Assembly (NCBI GenBank): GCA_009761415.1
Contig: QUOL01000002.1
Location: 1,984,001-2,048,000 of the forward strand
Direction: 5' to 3'
Length of the DNA stretch: 64,000 nt
From: Sarcomyxa edulis
Taxonomy: Eukaryota; Basidiomycota; Agaricomycetes; Agaricales; Mycenaceae
Shown here: in pieces, positions 1 through 11,725 of the stretch
How the letters are laid out: each line of letters starts with the position of its first letter
How positions within the stretch are numbered: position 1 is the stretch's first letter
Made by a program: the position numbers and the translations under genes
Notes under the pieces: generated by a model
The model's database searches: none
What the model saw: only the letters and a program-made list of their open reading frames with translations
Told to the model about the DNA's origin: nothing

Positions 1-2541
1 AACATATACACCAACGCCTGGCTCATGAACAGTCCGACCGTGATTCCGATAGTGACTGCGATCATAGCGCCACCGATTTCGATGCCGTTTCCATTCGCAG
101 TGATCCCACCAGCTTGCGAAAGCCCAGACTGTCGAGAAGGATAGTTGAGTTCATGATGAAAAGCGCCACAAAGCTATCAAACACGTACCGGGACCAAGAA
201 CAACACACCAGTGACCATGGAAGTGAAAGCCGTACCTCCCATTTTTCTCGAGTATACGTTCCCAAGTAGGCCCACAGTGAATGCACCGATAGCAGAGACC
301 ACGTCAGAACGGTTGAAGATATAGTGGTTGGCGACTTTATTCGCAGTGTATGCGCAACACGAGATGACAACCATGACAGGAAGTTGCTTGCTCTTGAATG
401 GTTGGAGATTCGCCAGGGACGACAGGATGGAGAAGAGCGGGACGATGATGATGGAGGTCCAGATGGGGAAGGGCTGGAGAAACCACGGGGCGTCCCTTGG
501 GCGGTAGCAACCTTCGATGATGTCCCGAGTGTCCAATGCGACGGCGTGCGTAAAAGTCCAGGTTCCTACGACAGGAATAGTACCATTGGCTAACGTGCTG
601 TTGTCTGCTACCCATGATCCGGTGAGGGAGACAGCAGCGTCTAGACTAGCTGCGAGGGCGTCGAGTTTGTGACGATCACTACGGTCGAACAGGAGGAAGA
701 AATCGGATCCGATTTGAAGACCGAAACCCTGTAGAAATTTCAGTCAGATCCTCAAGCAGGAAGAGACAAAGTGGACTGTACCAGGAAGAGAGTATATATA
801 AGCGCGTAGACCATTTTGACACTTCCACAGACAATATTCTTGGACGCCAGTTCAAGAGAGCTACTGACTGAACTCCGGATCATATCAACATCGAATCTGA
901 TGAAAGAGAGGAAACGACATACGGATCAAGTATCCAGGAAGGATGCCGATAATACCAGAGGACGAGATGGCAGTGTAGCAAAAGAGGGAGTTAGGTATGC
1001 TGCTCAAACCCCGAGCAGCGAAAGACACAAATATAGCTACAGTGATCTCAAAGACATTGGCATACATGGCGCTCTTGGTGGAGACAGCTATTTGAAGAAC
1101 ACAGAGTATGAAGGCCCCAGCACCCGAGATCCACATGTCCAAGAACGATCCTCCAAAAGCCAAAGGACAGATGAGAGCAGAAAGACAGAAGGCCAAGAAA
1201 CACCGGAAGAAAGTCCCATACAGCGGAGGAGCTTGAAGTAGAGCTTCGAGTTGGTCTGTTGCCCCCTTCGCACTGAGTTCATCGTGGACAACGTTTCTGT
1301 AGATAAGATGTACTTTGTGTAGGGCGCCGAGAGAAAGTCTTCCACCGCATTTGACGAAATGGGTTTCGGAACAGCCAACCTCTTGATCACCGAACGAACA
1401 GATGATGACACCGGGCAGATGAATGAACTCGGCCTCGACTTCTAAGATACGCGCCGCGGCAATAAGTTGCGATTCAATTCGGTGCGAGGGGGCACCAAAG
1501 GTCATGAGCGCACGAGCAAGCTTGATGAGGAATTCTTGACGATGGATCATGGCTAGGATAAAGTGAATCACAATCAAGATATAGGTTATTATGGAGAGGA
1601 GAATGAGACAACGTACAAGAAATATTGAACTCAATCTTGATACGCGCCAAGTATTTGCGACGAGCCTTGTAGTCCATCTCACGAAGAGCGTTCTTCTCGA
1701 TATCCCTCGGATCTTCAAGATCTTTAGCCTTTATCCCGGTCACTCGAGGATCATCTTCGTCCAGAAAATCAGAGCCCGCCGAAGTCATACTCTCCATGGT
1801 ATACGCGCGACGTGGCATATTCGGACGACGATAGCTTTGCGAGACAGCATCCAATGGGTCGCCACCTCGTATCTTCTGGTCGTCCTCCATTGACTGGTTC
1901 AAAGCATACAAATCCAGAGTGTTGGAAAGAACTCCACGTCTCTTGAGCGCTCTTTCGTTTTGTTTATCAGTGGCGAGCTCTTCCTCTGTGGGGGTGTATT
2001 CTCGGACATTGGCTTCTTCAGCGAAACTGACTGTTGAACGACGAAGAGCTGAGCGCAGAGGGCGGGGTTGAGATCCTCCGCCAGTATACGCGTTTTGTGG
2101 GGGAGGAATATCATATGGATGCTCGTACGATGATAGAGAATATTTCTTGTATGGGTCTTCAGGATCCGGTTTATCGTAGAGAGTGGCGTCAGATCCCCGG
2201 CGGGGATCATCCTCGTTTGGGGCTACTGGCATCTGGCTATGACGACGGGAAAACTCTTCAAGGTTTTGAGCATCGCTGTGGGGCCCGACGACGCCACTGG
2301 ATGGACGAGCAGGGTGGTCACCGGATCCTGCGTTACCATAGTCAGGATAATTCCATTGGGGTGTCGGAGTAGACTGAGGTTGAGGGGAGTTTTGCAGGAA
2401 CGGGTTTCCAGTAGTTTCGTCAGCGAGGCGGGCTCGAGAATCGCGACGAGACGCGATATTTGCAGCGGGTATCGGAGTGGGGAAACCTGGAATCGACGAA
2501 CGGCGGGGTGGTTGAGACTGATCGTCCTGGTTGTGCGACAT
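1..2541 (-). CDS. ThrE/Prm10-like membrane protein (DUF1212), cut by left window edge
   Basis: Exons (minus): 2541-1617, 1552-923, 867-782, 728-189, 128 to beyond base 1. About 308 hydrophilic, Ser/Pro-rich residues precede a conserved membrane region with MTFGAPSHRIE, FSFGDQE-like, SAKGATDQLE, LAFGGSFLDMW and the YANVFEI stretch, the signature of the fungal pheromone-regulated Prm10 / bacterial ThrE threonine-exporter family. Introns are 53-64 nt with GT-AG ends and phases agree across all four junctions. The family has about ten membrane segments; the last ones lie off the window. The substrate of the fungal members is not established, so only the family is called. The start is the first Met of a low-complexity N-terminus and could be shifted. 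Confidence 0.88.
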
Positions 2542-3410
2542 GGGGATACAAACGTGCAAGTCTAGATTCCAATTTCTATTAGGGAGTGCTTTTTTCGGAA
2601 AGCCGAATTCTGGGCGCGGAACGATTTGACACCAGGTCCTGTAATGATGGCTAGAAAGGTAGTTGTACGCGTCCAAGTTCTTCGGTCAGAAGCCTTATGT
2701 TTTCGCTGTGGAGACTTGTGCTCACTGTCAGCCGCCACAACTCCAAAAGCACTGGTCAAACACGTGGCAAGCCGTCCAAAAGGTTATTTTCCAGGCCAGA
2801 TCGCAATGATCCAACATACTTGGAGCTAGACTCTCCAGAACAACGATACAACATATGTTAGCCACGGGGATGTTCAGTTCGGAGGTGGGGGTACTTCGGG
2901 GGAGACTGACTGCGAGTGGCAGTGTCGTGGACGAAGGAGCTTCTCCCAAAAGGGAAGTCGCGACTCAGAACGCCTGGACCTACTCTAGCTTGACTTCTTG
3001 ACGTCTAGAATATCTCATTGTGAACGATGGTACCGTTAAAAAAATCCAGTACCAATGTCAAAATGTCTCTCTTGATGACCAGAACCATCGTCATTCTTTA
3101 ATGTACTTCGAAGTCGAGTGCATCGGTATTTTTTGCTATCCGGAGTTGGTGCTACCAATGTCATGGAACGTGGAGACCCATCTAGCCCAATGAAGCACAG
3201 TATGACGGTAGTATTCATTGCCGTTCAGATCTCGAAACGAACGTTATCTTCTGTATCAATTCGCCGATAATAAAATAACACGCAAGCAAACACATAACAC
3301 CTTAATAAGATATCTTGGTCTAGTTCGTCTAGATCCTTGAGACATGTCTTGTCTCGTGGCTCTAGACGTGACTATCCATCATCATAAGATCGTCTTACAG
3401 CATCGTCCAA
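2542..3410. other. Intergenic, upstream of the Prm10-like gene and downstream of EMC10
   Basis: No open frame here resembles a known family. It holds the promoter and leader of the Prm10-like gene and the EMC10 3' region. I see no strong TATA box or repeat. Confidence 0.5.
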
Positions 3411-4650
3411 CTACTGTGCTCCCCCACCCCCACCTCCTCCCGCGCGTCTAGGTTGTTCTTCTTCTGCGCCACCTCCTGACATTACTGTACCACGAGGGAA
3501 TGGGAACGCAAAGAGAAGAGCGGGGGGTGTCGGCGTTAGTGCCTAGCAATAACGACTCTATTTGGAGCAAGAGAGACTTACACAAGGCAATCAGAATAGC
3601 CCCGGCGTACATCCAGTACTTTTGGATGAAGCTTTTTTCGGGTTTGGGCTGGACCTGTTCCGGGGTACCTTCCGGACTCAGGACTATTGACGGTGGTGTA
3701 CGTAGTTCCGGTCTAGAAAGAAAATTGCATGACGAGAAGGATTGATAAGTTTCGACGTGTCTCGTGCACACAGAAAGAATTCCAGTGCCGGATAGACGCG
3801 TGACCAGGTGTGTACATGGATGGCGCGGGAGAAGGAACTGGAACTGGAATCAAGGACCACTCACAAAGGAGGAAGCCTGGAAGCCTGGATTTTTACACTC
3901 GTGTTAAACGCCAGGGCGTTGATCTTATCAGAGAGCGCAATAAGCGACGGTGTTGAGGGTTGTCCCGGTGATCCCGGTGTTGATTTTGCCTTGGATTTGT
4001 TTTTCCGTTTGGGACACGCGCCATCGTGTGGGACAGGAGCGACGAAGTAGTCTAGAGCGTATGGCGTATTGGCGTTGTTTGGATTCGTATGAAGGATGAG
4101 AGATTCCGAGGTTACTTGGTGGAGATGGCACTGTTAATTTGTATTGATTTTGATTGGTTAGCGAGACACCTAGAACGAAGACGGCGCAGCACGGGGACGA
4201 AGATGAAAAGCAGGGAGTCATGGGATGGTCATGGATTGGAAGCGATAGCAAGTACAGTATACCAGCTAGGCAATCTGACATCTAGAACGAAGAGTGCAGG
4301 CAAGCACTGACCACTTTAACCGAAGAGATGTCCCATTGTGTTTCGATTGTGTCGCCTGGGTGTTCTAGGGCAACCTGGTACAACAAAAGGGACGCATCTG
4401 GTCGTTGAGCGATATCATTCCCATCCTCTTGTGCAATGGTCTGTGCGAACTGGACCAAATCCTGAGAAAGAGACTTTGAGGGCTCGAACGTCGGATGTCC
4501 CGTCTCGGAGAGAGTCACGATACCACGTTCTGAGAAAGGAACCTGGAGAGTAGCTGAAGTAGGATGGAATATACGATGGTGTAGTTTGATGTTCTGAGAA
4601 TGTACGAGAGGAACCAGGAGGAATGTGAGGAGGAGACGCGACCAGGACAT
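3411..4650 (-). CDS. EMC10: ER membrane protein complex subunit 10 (EMC10)
   Basis: Exons: 4650-4312, 4130-3865, 3712-3582, 3484-3411, giving 269 residues. A signal peptide (MSWSRLLLTFLLV) starts the protein. A lumenal domain follows with VKVCHLH, SESLILH and ALDYFVAPVPHDGACP, then a proline-rich linker (RLPPLPELRTPP), a single membrane segment after QKYWMYAG and a Gly-rich cytosolic tail. This order is typical of EMC10, a non-core subunit of the EMC insertase for tail-anchored and polytopic membrane proteins. The 181-nt first intron has a GTCAGT donor and is the longest in this gene; it was placed from frame and the conserved VKVCHL junction. The start is chosen at the signal peptide; an upstream in-frame Met at 4686 would hide it. 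Confidence 0.9.
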
Positions 4651-5314
4651 GGCAGAGGAAGAGCGTGGGAATTGATTGAAGCCCAATGAGAATTTACGGC
4701 AAGATTATTTCTGTAAAAGGCAATTGGTATTTGATTGGGTAGGATGGTATGCTCCTATTGGTTGTTTCGTTCCGTTCCTCCAGCCTGGATACGTTCTGGC
4801 TCAATCGAGACCATAAAGATATCTTCAGAATTCACTTGTGTCGCCAATAAAATATATCATCTAACAGTCAGAATAGCATGTTTGGATGTCTAGCACAAAA
4901 GACCCACTCCTGGCACTCCTGTCGCACAAAAACATAATCTGACAAGTGCCCAGGCAAGATCCTGCAAGATCATCACAAGTCAATAGATTTCCCCAAGCGA
5001 AACCCCGCAGACGCATTCGATCTCGACAAAGTTCGCAGACAAGTGAATTGCCCCAAATGGGACGGTTTCTCCTTCTGCCAAGTCTCGCCCAATCCAGAGT
5101 CCAGACTGATCCCTACTTCAGTTCACCCCGGCGGGTCTCGGTCGACTCGTATCGATGAGCCAATATCATGCTGCTGTTCCACGCAATAATACTTATAGTC
5201 CTCGCCTAACACAACTTCGCTTCCTTTCTTCCCAACTCTTCCACCTCCACCCACCTTCACCCACTAGAAATAATCACAATCTAGCCGTCCTGATTTTTCC
5301 GACCACACATTCTC
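4651..5314. promoter_or_regulatory. Divergent intergenic region between EMC10 and the 5315 gene
   Basis: It carries both promoters. The last 90 bases before 5315 are pyrimidine-rich, as often seen in basidiomycete 5' leaders. No gene is supported here. Confidence 0.4.
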
Positions 5315-6019
5315 ATGGCCGCTAATCACAGAATCAGTAAACATCGTCGATCAATGCCAACCCCTCCATTTTCACCGCGGTCGATGCCCACAGCCATGCC
5401 TACCCAAGGTGTTCGGTACATTGGCACACCGCCAACCCACCTAAACCCTACCATTAACCTCCTCGACTCACTAGTCGCGTTCTACCAGCAAGAGCGCATG
5501 TGGGTTTATCGTACGCGAGCCATGCTCGAGACCGAGGACGGCTACGACAACGATAACGCCCCTACCGACGACGAGGACGGGATTGACGAGCTTCGAGACG
5601 ATGTACAACCTGATGCAAACGATAACGATAGTCAGACACGCGCTCCAGCAGGCTCATTGCCATCACCGCCTCCGTCTCTTCCACCTATACTCACTTACGA
5701 ACCTGACGCCTCCCCATCGTTGTTCTCGACCGAACCGTTTATTAAACGCGAGCCGCGCTCTACGCCGCCACCGATTCTGCGCACTTACTCACCTTCTCGA
5801 TGGATGCGACAGAAGAGAGGATTCAAGCTGAAGCTCGAGGGGCTCAAACATCATATGGGGAAGCGGTCGTCGCAGCCTTCGCAGCAGGACCCATCACAGC
5901 TCGGCGGACTCCGTGTTTTGGAGATGTTCGAGACGATGATGGAAGCTAGGATGGAAAGTTGTCAGAGAGTGAATAGAATGATTAGGAATGCAAACCGGGC
6001 GGACATACATTTTCGGTGA
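5315..6019 (+). CDS. Hypothetical acidic/proline-rich protein, 234 residues
   Basis: A single intronless frame from the ATG after a CT-rich leader. I do not recognise the family. The N-terminus is basic with SP/TP dipeptides. Residues about 48-70 (INLLDSLVAFYQQERMWVYR) look like a short amphipathic helix. An Asp/Glu-rich stretch at about 75-105 follows, then proline-rich sequence with one consensus-like sumoylation motif (IKRE). The C-terminal third has helical segments (LRVLEMFETMMEARMESC). It looks mostly disordered with two helical islands. Codon use resembles its neighbours, so I take it as a real, lineage-restricted gene. Confidence 0.65.
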   Translation: MAANHRISKHRRSMPTPPFSPRSMPTAMPTQGVRYIGTPPTHLNPTINLLDSLVAFYQQERMWVYRTRAMLETEDGYDNDNAPTDDEDGIDELRDDVQPDANDNDSQTRAPAGSLPSPPPSLPPILTYEPDASPSLFSTEPFIKREPRSTPPPILRTYSPSRWMRQKRGFKLKLEGLKHHMGKRSSQPSQQDPSQLGGLRVLEMFETMMEARMESCQRVNRMIRNANRADIHFR

Positions 6020-6489
6020 CGGGAATGATGATGGTGCCATTTTTATTTTCTGCGCTGGATATAGGATATCATACCCCACGAACGGCGACCTGTAGATAGC
6101 GTGCACTCGTTCGCGGTAGTCTTCGCACTGTATATTTTTGTGTCTTTTTATTCTGGATGTATTTCTGGCGAAGCAATTATTGGATTGTAACACGAACACA
6201 ACAAATCTATACTCCCTGATGAGCACTGATGAACAAGCAAAGTCATTAGACTCACTTTAGCTACTCTAGCTCCTCCTGCTTGCTTAGTTGAACTCGCTCA
6301 GTGTCGAGTATAAGAAGAAGTGAGCTGCCATCGTCGAAAGAGGAAATGGAAGAAGGTTGCGGAAACAAGCATCGCAGCTGTGGCGGCCAAGCTCAAACCA
6401 TCATCGCACGACCCACCCTCCATCTTTCACTCAAATTCTCGACTTTTCTCTCTCTTTTTGCTACTGACTTGACTGGTAGTATCTCGTAA
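6020..6489. other. Intergenic, leader of the Bsd2-like gene
   Basis: No gene seen. The last 70 bases are strongly pyrimidine-rich and run straight into the ATG at 6490. Confidence 0.4.
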
Positions 6490-8072
6490 ATGTCTAACCG
6501 TTATGCTCCTCTCCCTAATCCCCGCAACAATATAAACTCACACCAGGAATTGGATGCCGCTTTTGGTGACTCTGACGATGAGGACGACGACATCAACAAC
6601 ACCTCAGAATCTCACCCTTTGAATCCAGCTCGTTCTTCAGTCTCAGAACCTCCTGTACCAACCATACACACTCCCCCAGCACACACTCGTCTTCCAGGAT
6701 CCTATGATTTCGAAAACGTGGATTACGACTACCCCCCACCCGGTTCTCCTCCAGGGCCTTCTGCTGTAGCTCTTCCAAATGACCACGGAAACTCAAACGG
6801 TCTCGTTCCATCATTCTCTCTCGATTCTATCAGTGGCCCTCGCAGAGGCTGGTTCAATCGCACTGCAACTGCTATCTTGCCCACGTACTACGTCCAACGC
6901 TTCGGTCTCGGACCTGCACGGCCTGCAGGTCCCATCGGAGGCGGCATCAACAATGATGGAGTTTTCGCAAATGTCACAGCTAAACCAACAGCTCCCAGGA
7001 GGATACAAGACGGTGAGTTAAACTTTATCATCAACGCCATTTTTGCTTATCAAGAACCCACCAAGGCGACGAGACGTATCTCGTTCCTGAGGACACCCGA
7101 GCTGAAGCTCCTCCATCATATGCATCCGCACAAGCTGATGCTGTACCTCCTTACTGGGAGACAACTGTCCACGCTCCATTCTCTCCTGACTCTATTGGCG
7201 AAATGATCATCGACTCCCTTCCCACCGGCTCCCTCTTCTCCTTCCTTTGGAATATGCTGGTATCCATCTCATTCCAATTCGTCGGCTTCCTCCTCACGTA
7301 CCTTCTACACACTACACACGCTGCTCGCTTCGGCTCTCGTGCTGGATTGGGTGTGACCCTCATACAATATGGGTTTGCGTTGAGAAGCAAGACAGATGCT
7401 ATCCCTCGTCAAGAAACAGAACCTTGGGGGTGGAAGACTCCAGAGGAGAACAGAACAGGTGATCCCATCCATCGAACCATGGGCATGGGATTCTTCGACA
7501 ACTCCACCATGCTGCCGAGCCCTACCAGTGACATGTTGAGTGAGGAAGACACAGAAGCACTGGTCGCAGACGCTACCACAGAATGGCTATCGTTCTTCCT
7601 CATGACAGTCGGTGAGTACTACGTAGTACATACACTTTGCAGTCGACTGATTCCATTCTTTGTAGGTTGGTTCATCCTTCTCACTTCCTTACTCGGCTTC
7701 TGGCGTGTCAAACGCTGGGAACGTGGTATCATCAACTCGCAACGTACTGATAACCCCACCCCCACAACGACCTCTGAGGGCGTTCCTATCTCACAGTTCG
7801 AGCGTACATTTGGTCTACGTGGGATCCCCCGAAGCAATTTCTTCCGTCAAAGCTTCGGTCTTTCGGCATCGCGAGAAGGAGACTCTGCAGCAGAAAGGGC
7901 AGAGGCTGGGGAAGGTGATGACGACCACGATCGGGAATGGGAACCAAGCACAGAAGAGGATCTGATAGTTCCAATCGATCCCAATGACCCGAACAGAGAG
8001 AGGCTCATCGCAGAGGCATTGGAAAGAGAGAGAAGATTGCAGGAGGATCTGAGGGCCGCTGGTTTGTTGTGA
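6490..8072 (+). CDS. Bsd2/Ndfip-like ubiquitin-ligase adaptor membrane protein
   Basis: Exons 6490-7012, 7066-7611, 7666-8072 (491 residues). The N-terminal half is disordered and acidic. Two PY-type motifs, PPSY at 190-193 and PPY at 202-204, precede three predicted membrane segments, the first around FLWNMLVSISFQFVGFLLTYL and the last around FFLMTVGWFILLTSLLGFW. This is the layout of the yeast Bsd2 / mammalian Ndfip family, which recruits Rsp5/NEDD4 ligases to sort metal transporters and other membrane cargo to the vacuole. The C-terminal cytosolic tail is acidic and longer than in yeast. Both introns are GT-AG with matching phase. Role is inferred from family; cargo is unknown. Confidence 0.85.
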
Positions 8073-8492
8073 TCTCCTAACAGTCCTGAGCCACTCGACG
8101 CTGAATGAGAATTCTCGCCATCAATCCCTTTCTTTTCTTTCCTTCTTCTGTTTCGAGCGCTAAGTAGTGTCTGATATTTATCTTATTATACCTTATACCG
8201 CACAGGCCGACATTCAAGCATTCGCAAGTTGAATAAGGTACGGTATGAGTTGGATGATGTATACGCCTGAGTGCCTATTCCATCGCCGACCTCCTCATCG
8301 TAAAACCTGTGTTCCCGTTTTCAGAATTCCAATTCCCCCACTGGGCACGACTGGCCATGCATCCATGGACCATGGGGGCCCGCGTTTCAATGAAAAAACT
8401 TGCCTTTTGCCCGAGGATCCCGATCGTCTCAAGATCAATCGATAATTTCCAAAAACCCACGTACCGTTGCACCCGTTGCCAAAGTCAAAGCC
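8073..8492. other. Intergenic, upstream of GNAT gene
   Basis: No gene or clear TATA box seen. The GNAT frame is open upstream to 8400, but the family start is at 8493. Confidence 0.35.
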
Positions 8493-9098
8493 ATGCCCGT
8501 CATACTCCGAAAGGCCACAGAACTAGATGAATCTTCCCTATCGCAAATTTGCCTCCTCACGGCGAACGCGGGAACATCTGCAGAGCACCTTCACGACCAC
8601 GGAGAGCTTCCCGGCCTGGTCTACGCAGTCCCATACGTGAAACTACCTACCACCTTCGGGTATGTCATGGTGGACGACTCGACGAACGAGGTTGTTGGAT
8701 ATACCTTGGCTTCAACCGACACTCGCACGTACGAGCGCGAAGCTGCAGAGAACTGGTGGCCGGTGCTGCAAGCTAAATATCCTCTGGCGATAGGTGGAAA
8801 GCCAGCCGATCAGCGTTATCTGAAGTTGTTGAGGGACATGCATACGGCGCCAGATGCTAATATCGCGTTCTCGCCGGCGCATTTGCATATCGATATATTG
8901 CCTGCGTACCAGCGGCAGGGATGGGGGAGGAGGCTTATCGATCGAGTCGCTGAGCATCTGAGGGAGGAGGGTATCCACGGGGTTTGGGTTGGACTAGATC
9001 CTAAGAACGAGAACGCAAAAAGGTTCTATGAGAAGTTGGGGTTTGTACCAATTGAAGGGGCGCCAGACGGGAATATGGGCTTGAGGTTTGAGAAATGA
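8493..9098 (+). CDS. GNAT-family N-acetyltransferase
   Basis: Intronless, 201 residues starting MPVILRKATELDE, a typical GNAT beginning. The acetyl-CoA binding segment is clear: LHIDILPAYQRQGWGRRLID (Q/RxxGxG/A), followed by GVWVGLDPKNENAKRFYEKLGF. The arrangement, with a long insert between the first strand and the core, resembles the stand-alone acetyltransferases related to the O-GlcNAcase C-terminal domain. The substrate is not predictable from sequence. It converges on the PheRS beta gene with 160 bases between stops. Confidence 0.82.
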   Translation: MPVILRKATELDESSLSQICLLTANAGTSAEHLHDHGELPGLVYAVPYVKLPTTFGYVMVDDSTNEVVGYTLASTDTRTYEREAAENWWPVLQAKYPLAIGGKPADQRYLKLLRDMHTAPDANIAFSPAHLHIDILPAYQRQGWGRRLIDRVAEHLREEGIHGVWVGLDPKNENAKRFYEKLGFVPIEGAPDGNMGLRFEK

Positions 9099-9258
9099 TC
9101 AAAGAGATATTTTGTTTTGAGACGATGTGCATGCGCACGCAACGCCACAATCTTCTAGGACTCTCGAGGCAACATAGGAAATGACGCTGCTGCTCCCTCT
9201 ATTTTATATAATATACAACAACTCCAATTTATTTCTCCTACAGGGTGCTCTACTAGTA

Positions 9259-11614
9259 CTATACGTTCGTCCATACAGACTGCATTTCCTTCTTGAAGGG
9301 TTCCAGATTGAATTCAAGGGCGGAGCACGGATATCCGATCTCGAATTTCTCGAGTACACTAGGGTGTAAGATCCCAAGTGTACCGATATCAACATCCTTG
9401 TTGATGTGGAGAGCAGTCTCAATGCCGGTCTTGATAGTCGACAATGCGGACTGCTGCACAGGCGGTGCACGATAATAAATCGTAGCAGCACGTCCCGGGA
9501 AGAAGGTCGGGTCTGCAAAAGAAGTCATGAATTCGAGTTCGACATAGCGAGAATCGAGAGAATCGTACCACTGGATTCTTTGATATAGTATCCGGTCTCA
9601 GCTTTGGAATTGCTGCTGTCAATTCTAGGCACCTCCAACATCTTCATAATCCGATCTAGCATTCCGTGAATGACCTCGAAGCCAGCAGTCTTGTTACACC
9701 ATACTGCTGCAGCATGTCGCACATTTCTGGCCTGGCGTTCCCGTGTAGTGTCTTTGAACACAACATCCGAAGTTTCGAAAATTTTAATAGGAAGTGAATG
9801 GGAACGATTCTCGCGAACAGTTTTCAAGAGTCCGGGCAAGAGGGAAGTTCGAACAACTTGGAACTCGAGTGTCTTGGGATTAGCAATTTTGACGGCCGTG
9901 TTGCCATCGTCCTTGCGGTTTAGGAACGCGAAATTCTCTTCATGAGAGCACTACGAGGGACTAACGTGTCAGTATTAGCAGATCTCAGAATGAGGGAGTG
10001 CGCACGAGAATCAAGGGAAGAACTTCGACCCATCCTGCCATAGCCCATTCGATACGGACGATATCACTAAGTCTACTGATTGCGAGAGGTTGAGCAACGG
10101 TGCTTGTCGCAGGGAAAGTGTCGGGCAAGTTGTTGAACCCATATGCAATAGCAGCGTCTTCCATGATATCACATTCGTGCAATATATCTGGTCGAGTGGG
10201 GGGAATTTCGACTAAAATCTCGTCCGTGTTACTTGGTACGACCGCTGCGCGAAGAGTCATTCGTTCGAGGAGAGTTGAAACTTCGGTAGGAAGGAGTGAG
10301 AGACCCGTGCAAGAATTAACATACGACGCGTGAGCGGTAACACTCCGCGTGGATATGTCTGGCGAGATTCTGATTTTTCCATCGGGGAAAACAACCTTTA
10401 CAGGCTCGATACTTGGAGGATGGTCAGAGAGACCTGCATAAAAGACAACTTGATAGCTTACGTGTAAGGGTCTTCACAGTATTCGGAAAACATGGTGGCT
10501 ACCATATTTACCACGATATCCAGTTTTGTCTGGTCAGTAGCGGTAACATCGATGAAGATGTTTCGGGTATTCAGAGTAATTTTGCTATGGTCTGAGTTGA
10601 TGATTGGCGGCATAGAAAGGACACGGTCTTCCGCGTCGTAGATGATGGGATATACTGGTGAGTCTCGGATGATGTGTAGATATTTCGATAGATGTTTTTC
10701 GGACTTCGAGAAAATCAAAAAGCGAACAAGTGAGTCCGTATAAGTTACGTACTTCGTAGACTGTCATGAGCTCCTCCGCTGTATAAGCTTTGTCTTTTCC
10801 TAATGGAACGAATTTGATGTCCTTTGGTGCTTTAGCCTGGTAAGTGAATGGCCCCTTTAGCGTGTCAAGGTCGTGTGTTCCGATAGCAACTAGCTGTCGT
10901 CGTCTACAGATGTTTTGATGAAGTTTATCTTGGAGATCAATGAAGGACGCGTATGAGCGAGGGGTGAATTTGACATTGCGCAGAATAGCGCAAGAAAAGA
11001 GTGGCCGAATTTGGTTGATCTGGATTGTGCATAAGAGTAGCCCTGTCCTGGTTGGGATACAGACTAACCTCTGGATGGCAAGTAACAGTCAGAAGTCCTG
11101 ATTCCCCTCCAGGTGGGTATACGAGCCTGTACTGAGGAGCGGCATCTTTCTGGAGGAAGACTCGAAGAGCTCTAGCGATACCCTCTATGCAGAGAAGATC
11201 ATATCTAGAAACGGGTTCGTTCAACGAAAACAGACAGGCCTTGAAGTACACACCTGTTGGCTGGGATCTCTATTTTCAATTGCTAAACGCGGTACTTCCG
11301 TCAGACAGCACCACGCAGAGCAGAACGTTGACTCTCACCGGACGGTCAGCAGGCAAGCCCTTCTTTATCAATTCTTCTACTTCTTCTGTGGTCTGCGGAA
11401 CCCAGTCAAATACACATCCGTATACGAATCTTCAGCTGAACGCACATCCTCATCGAGTTCCAGTCCATAGTCGAAACAAAGCTTGTCAAAGTCCTCCGAG
11501 GCTGCCAAATATCGCGATCAGACTGGATGGACCATATAGATACAGTTTCGCGTTACAGTATTCATGGCCGAGTCTCTCCCATAGATCTGCCTTGTCGACT
11601 GCTACTGTGGGCAT
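9259..11614 (-). CDS. FRS1: Cytosolic phenylalanine--tRNA ligase beta subunit
   Basis: Ten exons: 11614-11557, 11501-11446, 11392-11339, 11282-11254, 11204-11069, 11019-10753, 10703-10462, 10411-10006, 9950-9569, 9512-9259; total 1884 nt, 627 residues. Hallmarks in order: [57 protein letters not shown], the B5-like domain ([22 protein letters not shown]), [28 protein letters not shown], and [15 protein letters not shown] through [11 protein letters not shown]. It forms the alpha2-beta2 enzyme that charges tRNA-Phe; beta carries editing and tRNA contacts. Exon 4 is only 29 nt. The gene shares a 111-bp divergent promoter with DPH6. Confidence 0.95.
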
Positions 11615-11725
11615 GTTGTATGTGGAAGAACGGTTGTATGGTCAAAAGCAGAGAATCGATCGAGTCAAAAGTTGCGGACAGACTCCTGCCACCCCTTCCT
11701 CCTTCACCCCACTCAAAATTTACCC
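11615..11725. promoter_or_regulatory. 111-bp bidirectional promoter, PheRS beta / DPH6
   Basis: Only 111 bases separate the two divergent ATGs, so both translation-related genes must be driven from this stretch. No TATA box is evident. Confidence 0.55.

Noticed and set aside
816..1241. 141-codon plus frame
   Set aside because: Antisense of conserved ThrE/Prm10 exons.
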